From: Natronolimnohabitans innermongolicus JCM 12255
GTDB taxonomy: Archaea > Halobacteriota > Halobacteria > Halobacteriales > Natrialbaceae
Length of the DNA: 59,869 nucleotides
Assembly (NCBI RefSeq): GCF_000337215.1
Contig: NZ_AOHZ01000017.1
Span: 20,510 to 80,378, forward strand
Reading direction: 5' to 3'
Position 1 is the stretch's first letter. The number at the start of each line of letters is the position of its first letter. The notes below the pieces were generated by a model, which worked only from the letters and a program-made list of their open reading frames with translations, had not been told where the DNA came from and made no database searches. This document shows, one piece after another, positions 8,762 to 19,100 of this stretch. Position numbers and translations under genes: made by a program.

Positions 8762-9612
8762 CCGATGACGACGACTTCGACGCCCTCCTCGCGTTCGTCG
8801 AGGACGAACTGGCGTTCGCGACGAGCCACTACAACGACAGCTACCTCGATCGGCGCATCTCCTCTCGCATGCGACGGACGAACTGCGAGACGTACGCGTC
8901 GTACTTCGAGACGCTGCGAACCGACGCCGACGAACAGGAGGCGCTCCTGCAGGCGATGAGTATCAACGTTACGGGATTTTTCCGAAACCCAGACGTCTGG
9001 GACGGAATCCGTGAGGTCCTTCGATCGCTCTCCGAAAGCAACGACACCGTCCGCGTCTGGAGTGCCGCCTGTGCCGACGGCCGCGAGCCCTACTCGGTCG
9101 CGATGCTCGCCCACGACGATCCGGCGATCGATGCGGACGCGGTGCAGGTACTCGGAACCGACATCAGCGAACCGGCACTCGAAACGGCCCGAAGCGGCGT
9201 CTACGAGGAGTCGCGGACGGTCGATATCGCCGATCAACTGTCCTTTCTCGATCGGTACGACGCGTACGTCGAGCAGGACGGTCGGACGTTCCGGATCGAC
9301 GACGCCGTCCAATCGAACGTCTCCTTCGAGCGCCACGACCTGATCAACGACGAGCCGAAGACCGGTTTCGACCTCGTCATCTGTCGGAACCTGTTTATCT
9401 ACATCGACAACGAGTACAAGCGATCGATGCTCGAAACGATCGCGAAGTCGCTCCAGCAACAGGGCTATCTCGTTATCGGGAAAGCCGAGACGATTCCGCC
9501 GAATCTCAAGTCCGCCTTTACCGTTCGAGACGCCCGCCTGCGGATCTATCATCGCGACGCCGTCGAAACGACGAGTTTGACGAGCTCAGCTGCGAAATCG
9601 AACCGATCGTAG
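8758..9612 (+). CDS. cheR: Chemoreceptor glutamate methyltransferase CheR
   Basis: SAM-dependent methylation of receptor glutamates, opposing CheB. It starts at GTG 8758, overlapping the cheD stop; no ATG lies in a better place. The 284-residue protein has the N-terminal CheR helical domain (ITGF-like NVTGFFRNPDVW) and the SAM-binding domain (RVWSAACADGREPYSVAML, then GTDIS, then DLVICRNLFIYID). The C-terminus is complete. Last gene of the operon; the next gene begins 96 nt downstream. Confidence 0.95.
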   Translation: MTDDDDFDALLAFVEDELAFATSHYNDSYLDRRISSRMRRTNCETYASYFETLRTDADEQEALLQAMSINVTGFFRNPDVWDGIREVLRSLSESNDTVRVWSAACADGREPYSVAMLAHDDPAIDADAVQVLGTDISEPALETARSGVYEESRTVDIADQLSFLDRYDAYVEQDGRTFRIDDAVQSNVSFERHDLINDEPKTGFDLVICRNLFIYIDNEYKRSMLETIAKSLQQQGYLVIGKAETIPPNLKSAFTVRDARLRIYHRDAVETTSLTSSAAKSNRS

Positions 9613-9708
9613 TCCTCCAGCGATCGTTACTGTCCGTAACCGCACCCGTATTCCGAGCGGTGAAACGAACACCAGTTTACATACCGATCTGCCGACAACC
9701 AGTAGTCG

Positions 9709-10998
9709 ATGAGTACATTCGATCTCGACGCGTTCGTCGAGCGCGCGCGGACGCTCACCGACGCCGCGCCGCCTGCGACTCCCCGGGAGACGCGCGCCTG
9801 GCTCGTCGACCCCCTCCTCGAGACGCTCGGCTGGGATGTCCACGGAAACGCCTGTCTGCTCGATACGACCGTCGACGGCACCGACCTCGAGTACGTCTGT
9901 TCCGTCGGCGGCGTCCCCGCGCTGTTCGTCGCCGTCGAGCGCTACGGCGAGTCGCTGTCGAAAGCGCGGGCCGTCTCCCTCCTCGAGACGATGGCGTGGA
10001 CGGGCGTCGATCGAGCGATCTACACCGATGGCCGCGACGTCCTCTTGCTCGCCGGGACCACCGACGTCGACCGCCTGGCCTGTCACCTTCCAGAACTCAC
10101 AGCCCACGAGTCGGCCGTCGCACACTTTACGCGCGAGACCGTCGGCCAGCGCCTCGAGCGTCACGCTCGGCCGTACGTCGCCCGCCAACTCGCTATCGAA
10201 CGCACCGCCCTCGTCGACGCGATCGTCGCGGAACTGTCGGCCGTCACCGACCGCGGCGACGCCCACCGAGCCGAGTTCGAATCGGCCGCCGATCGATTCG
10301 TCGAGCGACTCGTCGCCTCCTTTTCGGACGACCGTACCGAACCGGTCGGCGAACTCGAGGCGGCGGAAACGGAGATTTCGATCGAGTTTTCCGAGTCTTC
10401 GATCGGCGACACCGCAACTGACCCCGACGACGAGTTCACTGGGTCAGCGTCGGGTACGGCGACTGAGCCGAATGGTGAGACCACCTCGTCGCCGGGTTCG
10501 ACAGCATCCGATTCGTCAGTGTCACCGGAGAAGACGGACGGTACCCAGTCCGACCACTCTCACCCTCGGCCGCCGGACGCGAGCGGAGACGCCGAGGGAG
10601 CCGACGAATCGGATCGCACTGGGTCGACCGATCGAACCGATACAGCGGACGACAGCGACGACAGCGAGTACGTCGTCCGCGTCTTCAACGACCGCGGTTC
10701 GATCGGCGCGGTGGGACACTCCCGGTCAGCACAGGCGCTCGTCAGCGCCGCCGAGTTCCTCTTCGAACGCGGTCTCTCCGGTATCACCGTCCCCTGGAGC
10801 CCGGACGACGACGCCGAGACTCGAGCCGCCCTCAACGAGTCGCCGACCCATCCCGACGGCACGCCGATGGGCAACCCACAGCAACTCTCGAACGGTCTCT
10901 ACCTCGAGACCGACGGCACCGTCGCCGACCACGCCGAGCGCGTCGAGGCGCTGGTCGCTCGAGCTGGGTTTCGGGCGATGCTCTCGGGTGACTGGTGA
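9709..10998 (+). CDS. Uncharacterised protein with HsdR-N-like N-terminal domain
   Basis: 429 residues. Residues 1-195 resemble the N-terminal nuclease-like module of type I restriction R subunits: RAWLVDPLLETLGWDV, then LEYVCSVGGVPALFVAVE, ending in an aspartate/Arg-rich helix region. The expected ExK lysine is missing (VERYG), so nuclease activity is doubtful. Residues about 196-318 are Ser/Thr/acid-rich low complexity. Residues 319-429 form a second compact domain of unknown function (YVVRVFNDRGSIGAVGHS onward). No methyltransferase or specificity subunit is nearby. It sits between the chemotaxis operon and the convergent pilus-like operon. Confidence 0.6.
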   Translation: MSTFDLDAFVERARTLTDAAPPATPRETRAWLVDPLLETLGWDVHGNACLLDTTVDGTDLEYVCSVGGVPALFVAVERYGESLSKARAVSLLETMAWTGVDRAIYTDGRDVLLLAGTTDVDRLACHLPELTAHESAVAHFTRETVGQRLERHARPYVARQLAIERTALVDAIVAELSAVTDRGDAHRAEFESAADRFVERLVASFSDDRTEPVGELEAAETEISIEFSESSIGDTATDPDDEFTGSASGTATEPNGETTSSPGSTASDSSVSPEKTDGTQSDHSHPRPPDASGDAEGADESDRTGSTDRTDTADDSDDSEYVVRVFNDRGSIGAVGHSRSAQALVSAAEFLFERGLSGITVPWSPDDDAETRAALNESPTHPDGTPMGNPQQLSNGLYLETDGTVADHAERVEALVARAGFRAMLSGDW

Positions 10999-11061
10999 CG
11001 ACGGGAGTCGGGGACTCGAGTCCGTGCAACCGGCACTGAAACGAAACCTATCGGACGTCGA

Positions 11062-11826
11062 TCAGAGCGTGACTTCGACGTCCACGACGGTCAGGACGAG
11101 GCGGTCGACATCGCTCTCTTCGCCGCAGGTCCATCCGTCATCGTCGCCGAGCATCGACTCCCACGCGACTCCGTACTCGTTGTCGTCATCAGTATCGGCA
11201 GTGATCGTCACTTCTCCCGGCTCGTCGTAGACGGTCGTGTCGTACTCCTCGACCGACATCGTTACACCAGTACCGGAACTGCTCTGGAAGGACCGCTCCT
11301 CGCCGGTGACGCTGACCAGCGAGACGACGGCTGTCGTTTCGCCCTCGCTACCGCGGTCCCGACAGGTGAACTGTGGCTCTCTGATGGGGACGCTTCCCGT
11401 ATCGTCGGCGCGGATGAGAGCACCGCCTTCGTAGGCGACGATTTCGCCGTCGTCTTCGTACGCGAATTCACCGAGTTGGATCGGATCTGGATTCTCCGTA
11501 TCGTCTAAGTCGACCGTGATCTCTGTCCCGCCGTCACCAGTCGTTATCGTTCCACCACGCAGCGTCAGCTCCCCGTAGCGTTCGTTGACGCCGTCGCTCC
11601 GCATCACGTCGTTGAAGTTGTCCGTCAGCGACTCCATCGCACGAACCGCGTTCGTCTGTTGCTCGTTCTCCTGGTAGCTGTTCATCGCGCCGAAGCCGGT
11701 TGTATAGAGGAAGCCGACGGAGCCGAGGATGATCGCGAAGATCAAGACGAACGCGACGACCTCGGAGATTCCGCGGGTACCGGGTCCGAGCGGCCTGTCT
11801 TCTACCGGGTCGTCTCGATTCATCAT
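11062..11826 (-). CDS. Pilin-like secreted protein (DUF7289-type)
   Basis: 254 residues. A short N-terminus with GTRG precedes one hydrophobic span (ISEVVAFVLIFAIILGSVGF), followed by an extracellular acidic beta-rich domain containing two Cys (FTCRDR and WTCGEE). This is the shape of an archaeal type IV pilin or pseudopilin with a type III-like signal. The family number is from memory. Last gene of the pilus-like operon; its ATG overlaps the upstream stop (ATGA). The gene ends 63 nt from the convergent HsdR-N-like gene. Confidence 0.75.
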   Translation of the reverse strand: MMNRDDPVEDRPLGPGTRGISEVVAFVLIFAIILGSVGFLYTTGFGAMNSYQENEQQTNAVRAMESLTDNFNDVMRSDGVNERYGELTLRGGTITTGDGGTEITVDLDDTENPDPIQLGEFAYEDDGEIVAYEGGALIRADDTGSVPIREPQFTCRDRGSEGETTAVVSLVSVTGEERSFQSSSGTGVTMSVEEYDTTVYDEPGEVTITADTDDDNEYGVAWESMLGDDDGWTCGEESDVDRLVLTVVDVEVTL

Positions 11827-12332
11827 CGATCTGCCTCCCTGATACTAATAGCACCGTCTTCGAGGTACACCTCGATCACGCCGCCTTCAGCCGTCGCATC
11901 GGGGTCGATCCCTTCGTGTGTCTCGAATGGAACGTACACAGTCACGTCCTCGCCATCCGAGGCGAGCTCGAGACACGAGGTCGAGTCGTCGATCAGCGGC
12001 GCCTCGTCGTCCGAACAGGTCTCGTGTAACACGACTGTATACCCCGAATTCGTTATCGTTCGCGGGTGTTCGACCTCGAGTGAGACGTCGTCTGCGGTTT
12101 CGGAGCCGTTCGCGATCCGATCGACGTTATCGATCTCACCCGCCAGCCGTTCGCCGACGGTCTCGAGTGCGACCTCGGTCGATCGCTCCCGCTCGGAGTC
12201 GAGCATCGTTCCGCCGGTCATCAGGAGCATGGCGATGAGGACCGTCGTGATGCCGATCGTCAGGGAGTGTGTGAGCGCGACCGAGAGGCCGCGGTCGGTT
12301 TCGTGGTCGGGGGTTCGAATCACGCGGGACAC
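11823..12332 (-). CDS. Pilin-like membrane protein (DUF7266-type)
   Basis: 169 residues. After a short charged N-terminus with TDRG, one hydrophobic span (LTHSLTIGITTVLIAMLLM) leads into an exported acidic domain with a Cys pair (ETCSDD, TSCLEL) that could form a disulfide. Architecture and operon position point to a minor pilin or pilus assembly component. The start overlaps the upstream gene by 13 nt and the stop overlaps the downstream start by 4 nt. The family number is recalled, not searched. Confidence 0.7.
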   Translation of the reverse strand: MSRVIRTPDHETDRGLSVALTHSLTIGITTVLIAMLLMTGGTMLDSERERSTEVALETVGERLAGEIDNVDRIANGSETADDVSLEVEHPRTITNSGYTVVLHETCSDDEAPLIDDSTSCLELASDGEDVTVYVPFETHEGIDPDATAEGGVIEVYLEDGAISIREADR

Positions 12333-12796
12333 CCCGGTTCGATCGTCAGCTCCCGATCGTAGTTGAGGTCGCTCGAGGTATACGATACGGAAACCGTGAC
12401 GTTCTCAGTCCCTTCCTCAACGTATTCGATGTGTATGTCTTTTGGCGACGAGTGAGCCGTCGCGTTCCGGTAGTGTTCGGCGAACGAGGAGATATTTTGT
12501 TTAATTATCGTATTGTTGACGTCCCCCTCTTTGTCTTCGTGCTCATCCTCGAGTCGCTCCAGCAAACAGCCGATTCCCTGTTCGATCTCGAGTTCGGTCA
12601 CCTCTGCGTCGCTCCCACTCTGTCCGGTATCGGCCGACGAGAGCGTCTCGGTGTAGAGGACGCCGTTGAAGACGACGACCACGCCGAGAATAATGAACGC
12701 GAGCGCGATCGCGCCGATGAGGATGACCTGACCGCGATCCGGTCGGCCCTCGCTCGAGCAGTCGGTCCGTCGGGTACGGGTTCTATCAGTTACCAT
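12320..12796 (-). CDS. Pilin-like membrane protein (DUF7261-type)
   Basis: 158 residues. A basic N-terminus ending in PDRGQ precedes a hydrophobic segment (VILIGAIALAFIILGVVVVF) and an exported acidic domain with two Cys (IGCLLE and the C-terminal PGCPA). The RGQ-hydrophobic junction recurs in the neighbouring genes and looks like a processing or topology motif. The gene overlaps its upstream neighbour by 7 nt and its downstream neighbour by 13 nt, so the five small genes are almost certainly one transcript. Confidence 0.7.
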   Translation of the reverse strand: MVTDRTRTRRTDCSSEGRPDRGQVILIGAIALAFIILGVVVVFNGVLYTETLSSADTGQSGSDAEVTELEIEQGIGCLLERLEDEHEDKEGDVNNTIIKQNISSFAEHYRNATAHSSPKDIHIEYVEEGTENVTVSVSYTSSDLNYDRELTIEPGCPA

Positions 12797-13449
12797 ACTG
12801 AAACGCGCACCTCCACGACGTTGTAGATCTCACTGCCACCCTCGGCCGGATCACCGGTCGCGGGCGGAATCGGATAGTCGTTGTCTCCATCTCCGTGAGC
12901 GTCTCGGAGCCGTTCTTCTTCGCCAGCGGTCAAGTTGTCTGACTCGTAAAGCGTCACGGTGTAACTCGCCGTCACCGCACCCGACTGCCCCTGCTTGACC
13001 AGCGGCCTGTCCACATCATGGACGAACTCCCCGCTCTCGTTCTGATAGATCAGTTCGACGTTGTAGCTCAGTCCGCGCTCGGAATACCGTTCGTACAGTA
13101 TCTCACCGAGTGCGAACTGTTCGGTGAACTCGCTGTCGTTCGCTACCTCGTAGTGGTACTCGTCGGCACCGACTCCGCCGTGGAACGTTCCTTCGGACTC
13201 GTTCCAGTACCGAACGAGCGTCGACAGATTTTCGCCTTCGTCTGCCGTCGCACCAAGAACGAGTGCATCCTGTGCTTCCTGCTCGAGTTGTGCCTGTACC
13301 GTCCGATCCGCGAGCCCACCGGTCGTCGGGGCGATCACGACCGACTGCATCGCAAACAGGATGGCCATGAGAACGATCATCGCCGAGACGAACCCCTCGA
13401 GGGTGTAGGCCTGTCCGCGGTCGGCGTCGGATTGTGTTTTGTCTCGCAT
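12790..13449 (-). CDS. Pilin-like membrane protein (DUF7288-type)
   Basis: 219 residues. The N-terminus ends in DRGQAYTLEG before one hydrophobic span (FVSAMIVLMAILFAMQSVVI); a Glu follows the RGQ junction by four residues, as Glu does near the start of mature type IV pilins. The exported part is acidic, without Cys. The start is the ATG at 13449, 4 nt after the upstream stop. The role is inferred from architecture and operon. Confidence 0.7.
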   Translation of the reverse strand: MRDKTQSDADRGQAYTLEGFVSAMIVLMAILFAMQSVVIAPTTGGLADRTVQAQLEQEAQDALVLGATADEGENLSTLVRYWNESEGTFHGGVGADEYHYEVANDSEFTEQFALGEILYERYSERGLSYNVELIYQNESGEFVHDVDRPLVKQGQSGAVTASYTVTLYESDNLTAGEEERLRDAHGDGDNDYPIPPATGDPAEGGSEIYNVVEVRVSVW

Positions 13450-13453
13450 AGTC

Positions 13454-14026
13454 TCACCAGGTCCTCACGACGAGTCGACACGTCGGTGCACAGTTCGGTG
13501 GATCGGTCTCCTCGAGCGCGCCGAGATCCGAAACGCGAACCAGCCGTGCCGAACTGGCCGCCGATTGATTCTCGTACACCGATCCAGCTTCCCACGCCGT
13601 CTGATTGGCCATCGTCGAGCCGTTCAGATACTCGAGTCGAACACTGACGCCGTCGCCAACCTCCCTATAGCCGAGTCGTTCGACGAGGGTATCGTCGTCG
13701 GCCTCGACGTAGGCGTCCTGAAAGAGCGTCCCGTCGATCGTGTTCGGCTCGTCGGACGCCGCGGAGAGATCCTCGACGGCACGGTCCGCGAGTCGATCGG
13801 CCTGTGCCGTCTCCGCGCCGGTGACCGACGAATCGTACGGCGTCAGAACCGTCGGCAGAAACGAGAAGACGAAGGCGATCGCCAGGATGAAAACGCCGAT
13901 ACCGATGGCGAAATCCTGCGTGGTCTGGCCGCGCTCGCGCAGCGAAATCGACACCGTCTGCGGGCGTCGAGTGCGGTCTGTCTCGCGGTTGCATTCGCCT
14001 CGAGTTCGTGTTCGCGTGCGGATCAT
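13454..14026 (-). CDS. Pilin-like membrane protein (DUF7287-type)
   Basis: 190 residues. The N-terminus is rich in Arg/Thr and ends in RERGQTTQDF before a hydrophobic span (AIGIGVFILAIAFVFSFLPT). The exported domain is acidic and ends with a Cys pair (PNCAPTCRLVV). First of five small pilin-like genes downstream of the platform protein, whose stop is 1 nt away. As with its neighbours, the family number is from memory and the pilin role is inferred. Confidence 0.7.
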   Translation of the reverse strand: MIRTRTRTRGECNRETDRTRRPQTVSISLRERGQTTQDFAIGIGVFILAIAFVFSFLPTVLTPYDSSVTGAETAQADRLADRAVEDLSAASDEPNTIDGTLFQDAYVEADDDTLVERLGYREVGDGVSVRLEYLNGSTMANQTAWEAGSVYENQSAASSARLVRVSDLGALEETDPPNCAPTCRLVVRTW

Positions 14027-14027
14027 G

Positions 14028-16100
14028 TTAGACGATCAGTGTCCAGCCGACGAGGGCGATCGTTGCGAGCGCGACCGAGTACTTCAGCCCGCTGAGGACG
14101 TCCGCGTCGCGGATGTAGCCACAGATGACCCCCGAGAGGATCGCCTGCATCGTCACGGCGTGGAAGAACAGCATCGACAGCATGTCGACCTGAATGTTCT
14201 CGCTCAGGTCCGCATCGGCGAGCGGCCCACCCATGCCCGCATCGACGTCCGATTCGGGGCTGCTCGACTCGAGGCCGGCCATCGTATCGATGAACTGGGT
14301 CTGCAGGATGCCGATCACCGCGAGGACGGTCATGAACGTCATGATGATGATCACGACCTGCATCCGCGTTCGGGACTTGCGCTCGCGCTCGATGTCGTCG
14401 TGGTTCTCGCTTGCGCGAGCCGCCGTCCGAAGGACGTCCGAAATCTGATTAGAGGCTTCCTGTGCCTCGGTGATCAGTCGGGTCGTACGAGCCAGTCTCG
14501 GGATGTGGTACTTGTTGTTAAACTCGATGAGCGCCTGCTTGAGACTCGTTCCGTACTTGACCTTGGTGTGCATGACCTCGAACTCGCGAGCCAGTTTCCC
14601 GTTGGTCGTCTCGGCGACCGATTGGAACGACTCGAGGAGGGTCAGCCCCGTTTCGTTCGAACTCGAGAGCTTTCGCAGGTCCTCCGAGAGCTGGCTAACG
14701 ACGGTGTTGCGGTGTCGAACGTTCCACTCACGGAAGACGGCGAGCGGAATCGCGATCACGTACAGGGGGACGTAGATGTAGATGAACGTTCCCCAGATGG
14801 TGTTCTCGACGAGGCCGTCCCAGCTCGTGGGTGCCGAGCCGTTCATCATCGCCGTGGCGACGATCACGAGCGACGCGGGAACGGTGAGCGCGAGCGTGAA
14901 AAGCGGATTATCGCGGAAGAAAATGTGCGGTCGCTTCAGGACTTCCATCGTCTCGTAGGTTCCCTCGCGGTTCTTGACGCGATCGAAGACACTGTGATCG
15001 CCCGTGAAGTTCTCGACGAGTCCGAGATCGAGCAGTCCGCGATCATGCTGTGTCTCGACTCGTTCGTCGCCGGTCCCCATCGTGAGGTAGCCGTCACCGG
15101 GCTCGTCGTGTTTGACGGTCGAAACCATCACGAGGAAGGCGAGCCCGATCAGCGGAATCAGCGCGTAGACGGTCATATAGAGCATCATATCCGAGACCTC
15201 CGCCTGCGGGATCATCTGCATCACGACCATAATGATGATCAACAGCAGGGGGAACAGCGACAGCGTCATATACATCTCGCCGAAGAGTTCGAGGGTTTCC
15301 AGCGTGAGTTCCTGTTCCTGCTTGGCCGTCCGCATGTGCTTTTCTTTCTTGTCCTCGAGGAAGCTCTCCATGTCGCCGCCGCTGTTGACGATCGAGAGCA
15401 TGTCGGTCAGAAACTGCGAGAGTTCGTCACTCGGCGTCTCGAGAGCCTGTTTCCGGATCGCGGTCCGGTAGTCGACGTCGAAGTACTCGGTCTCTTTGAC
15501 GATGCTCTGGAACTCCTTTGCGACCTCGCCGTAGGTGTCGTCGGCCTCGGCCATCGCCTCGATGATCTCGAGTTGGTTCAGGCCGCCGACCGACAGCGCG
15601 TACATGAACGAGACGGAGTCGGTCAGGAGCATGTTGATCTCGCGTTTGCGGGCCGACGCGCGCGAGTAGGGGATCGCGACCAGCGACCCGAAGCCGATCG
15701 CAAAGCCGATCGAACCGAAGATGAGTCCGGTCACGAAGACGAGCGCCGGCACGCGAGTCATCTCGATGAACTCGAGTACCGACTGATTGCTCACCGGGAA
15801 GCCGATAATCTCCTCGACCTGAACGAGCCCGGTCGCGAACAGCCCGTAACCGAGCAGCAGGCCGAGCAACCAGAGCGCCAGCCCGCTGATGAAGCCGATA
15901 CCCAGTGCTCGAGAGAGATAGAGTTCGACCGTATCGGTCATTCGGGCCTGAGCGAGCTTCGTCTCGACGTCGCCGACGAACTCGCTGTCCTCGCTGAACA
16001 GTCGGTCGTACAGCGGGTAGAAACTCTCTCCGAGGACGTCCGATCCGCCGCCGGAGAGGCCGCCGGAGCCGCCGCCGCTGCTATCGGTCTGAAGGCTCAT
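14028..16100 (-). CDS. Type II/IV secretion platform membrane protein (GspF/TadC/ArlJ-like)
   Basis: 690 residues with two T2SS-F type modules. Each has a cytoplasmic helical domain (for example MLLTDSVSFMYALSVGG and VSQLSEDLRKLSSSNETG) flanked by hydrophobic spans, ending in a C-terminal span. Platform proteins of this family anchor the assembly ATPase and guide pilin insertion in the membrane. The duplicated form is common in haloarchaeal pilus-type systems. Its ATG overlaps the ATPase stop by 4 nt (ATGA), so ATPase and platform are coupled. Confidence 0.9.
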   Translation of the reverse strand: MSLQTDSSGGGSGGLSGGGSDVLGESFYPLYDRLFSEDSEFVGDVETKLAQARMTDTVELYLSRALGIGFISGLALWLLGLLLGYGLFATGLVQVEEIIGFPVSNQSVLEFIEMTRVPALVFVTGLIFGSIGFAIGFGSLVAIPYSRASARKREINMLLTDSVSFMYALSVGGLNQLEIIEAMAEADDTYGEVAKEFQSIVKETEYFDVDYRTAIRKQALETPSDELSQFLTDMLSIVNSGGDMESFLEDKKEKHMRTAKQEQELTLETLELFGEMYMTLSLFPLLLIIIMVVMQMIPQAEVSDMMLYMTVYALIPLIGLAFLVMVSTVKHDEPGDGYLTMGTGDERVETQHDRGLLDLGLVENFTGDHSVFDRVKNREGTYETMEVLKRPHIFFRDNPLFTLALTVPASLVIVATAMMNGSAPTSWDGLVENTIWGTFIYIYVPLYVIAIPLAVFREWNVRHRNTVVSQLSEDLRKLSSSNETGLTLLESFQSVAETTNGKLAREFEVMHTKVKYGTSLKQALIEFNNKYHIPRLARTTRLITEAQEASNQISDVLRTAARASENHDDIERERKSRTRMQVVIIIMTFMTVLAVIGILQTQFIDTMAGLESSSPESDVDAGMGGPLADADLSENIQVDMLSMLFFHAVTMQAILSGVICGYIRDADVLSGLKYSVALATIALVGWTLIV

Positions 16101-19100
16101 GCGTCACCGTCCTCGTTGTGATCGTCTGGTTCGTCGTCGTGTTCGTCGCGTTCGGCGACGTCGGGATCACTGTCGGCCGCAGGATCCGACTGCGTGAAGA
16201 TCGAATCGTCCCCGTTGGGAGATTCGGCGGCATCGAACAGCGAGCCATCGTCGTCTCCGTCTCCGCCCTCGTCCCCGTCCCTGTCCTCGTCGTCTGAGAA
16301 GATCGATCCCGAATCGGATCCGAAAATCGAGTCCGAGCCGTCGGATTGCTGGTCGTGGTCTGTTGCGGTTGGTTCGGTCTGATCCGACGCTGTAGCCTCT
16401 GATCGCTGTTCGCCATCGGCTGTCGCCGGCTCGAACTGGTCGCTGAAGTCGCCGACGACGTCTTCGGCGGCGTCCGGATCGAAGATCGATTCGAACTCCT
16501 CGTCCGAAACCACGGACTCGCTATTAGAACGGTTCGCCGCCGACGAGTCGGCGTTCCCGTCCATCGCGTTCGTCCCGGCTCGGTCGTCGAGTTCGTCGAT
16601 CGTATCGACGATATCGTCGAAGAGTCCGCCGAGGGACGATTCGTCAGCAGTATCCGCGGACGCATTCGTCGTTTCTGTGGTTTCTGCCGCGTCGGTCACC
16701 GGTTCCAGCGTCTCCGACTCGTCGGCCGTCGGTGCCGGCGGTCCACTAACGCCATCGCTCGAGTCGGCCGCGTCAGTAGCTTCGGCCGCTTCCGCGGATT
16801 CTAACTGCGCAGCGGGCTCGGTCGCCATGTCGAAGCCGTCCGCTGTCGGTGCGTCAGGGCTGTCGTCGGTGTCGGTGGAGGCGGTCGATTCCGCTTCGGC
16901 TGCAGCCGTCGTCCCCTCCGCGGTCGCGGTGTCCGGTTCGTCGTCCGAGCCGACGTCGAAGCCGCTATCATCACTGAGCCAGGCCGGTTCGCTGTCTCCG
17001 GCTTCGTCTCCGCTGTCGGAGCCGACGCCGAAGTCGGTGGCGTCGTTGCCGAGTTCCCAGTCGTCGCTGGTTGCCGACTCGTCGATGCTCCCGCCGAACT
17101 CGAACTCTTCGGCGGCTGCGGAATCGACTTCGACCGTCTCCTCGCGGTCGACGTCACCGAGCGCACTCGCGAGTCCGCTGGGAACGTTCCCGCGGTACTC
17201 CTCGAACAGCGACTCCTCGGCGCGCTCTAAGATGTCCATCGAGAGGTTGTACGTCTCGTTGGTCGCCTCGGGTCGCGGAACGAGCTCTTCTTTCTCCTGA
17301 TCGACGTCGATCAGGACGCTTTCCATCTCGCGGAGGTCCTCGAGGCTATCCTCGAGTTGGCCGTTGGCGATCAGCGTCAGAATCGTATCGGGGTCGTTGA
17401 TGAACGCCTGTGCGGTCGCGGCGACCTCCGCGTACGTGTTCAGCTCGTTTTTGATGAGGTACGCGAGGATGACTTCCCGCTTGAACAGTTCCGCTTCGAG
17501 TTTCTCGTCGCTCCAGCCGCGGTCGAACTGGATCTCCGCCAAGGTGTTCGAGTCCCCCATCTTGAGGTACTCGTCGGTCTCGGCCTGCCACTGGTAGACG
17601 TCCTGGACGTTGATCTCGTCGTGTTCGGCCTCGTAGTGGTTGATCTCCGTGAGGGATTTGTTCCGGCGGACCTTCCGACCCTGCACGCGCGTCTGGGTCT
17701 GGATGGAGACCAGATCCAGCGCGGTGAACATCGTCTTCGAGACGTTGATCGGAGCGGTCGTAAACCGCTTGAGCACCTCGTCGACGGAGTCGGCGTGGAA
17801 CGTTGTGTACGTGGTGTGGCCCGTCGACATGACCTGAAACAGCGTTCGCCCCTCTTCACCGCGGATCTCACCCATCACGATGTAGTCCGGGCGCTGGCGG
17901 AGCGCGGCCTCGAGCAGGTCGAACTCGTCGACGTCGCCCTGCTCGTCGTCGGCGAACGACGGCCGCGTCACGGAGGCGATCCAGTTTCGCTGGGGCAGTT
18001 CGACCTCCCGGGTGTCCTCGATGGAGACGATCTTCGCGTTCGAGGGGATAAACAGCGAGACGGCGTTGAGCGAGGTCGTCTTCCCCGACGCCGTCCCGCC
18101 GGCGAAGATCAGGCTCTTGTGGTTCTCGATACAGAGCCAGAGAAACGCCATCTCGTCCAGACTGAAGGTGTTCCAGTTGATGAGGTCGATCGGCGTGAAG
18201 GGGACGTCCTTGAACTGACGAATCGTGTAGTTGGTCCCGTGGTCCGAGACCTCCTGGCCCAGGGTAAGCTGTGCGCGAGAGCCGTCGGGGAGCGTCGCGT
18301 CGACCTGCGGGAGGCGTTTGCTGATCCCCTTTCCGGAGCGCTGGGCGAGTTTGACGACGAAGTCGTCGAGTTCGTCCTCGCCGTGGTAGACGTTCGAGAT
18401 GATCTGTTCGTACTCCGAGTGGTAGACGAAGACGGGCGAGTTGTAGCCGTCACAGGAGATGTCCTCGACGTTGATGTCGTGTTTGATCCCGTCGATGCGC
18501 TCGTAGCCGATGAAGTTGCGCTTGAGCAGGTAGAGCAGCTTCTCGACCTGATACTCGCTTAGCGTGTCCGGGTCGTCCTCGAGGATCGCGGGCTCCGGCC
18601 TGACGGAGATTCCCTCGAGTTGGCTCGGACCCGACTTCTCGTCGTCCGTTTCGTCATCGTCGAGCAAGTTCCGGACGGTCTCGAGAAGTCCCTCTTTCGT
18701 ACTTCCCGAGTGCTTCTCGAAGAGGTCGTACCGCTTGAGCAACTGGCGCGTCTCGTCTTCGATAACCGTCCGTCGTCCGTCCTCGGTCGATTGCTCTTTG
18801 ATCCCCTCGTCGGAGTATTTGATCGCCGTTCTGAGTTTGCCCGAGAGAAACTCCTGTAGCTCCGTCTCGATCTCGTTGAGGTAGGGTTCGACCAGGTAGT
18901 ACTTCTTCTCGTTTTCCTTCTCGGAGTGGAAGATGACGACGTAGGCGTAGGGTTTGTGTACCCAGTAGCGTTCGACCTCCCGAAAGTGGGTCTTCTTGTC
19001 CATCGGGACGGCCTTTTCCAGGTCGTACCGGTTCGAGACGGTGGTGTTTCCTGCTGCCGTCGAGAAGAACTCGTCTTCCTCGATATCGTCCTGGACGTTG

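Noticed and set aside
13740-16121. A 793-residue open frame antisense to the secretion platform gene
   Set aside because: It has the composition of a shadow frame and covers a well-supported conserved gene on the other strand.
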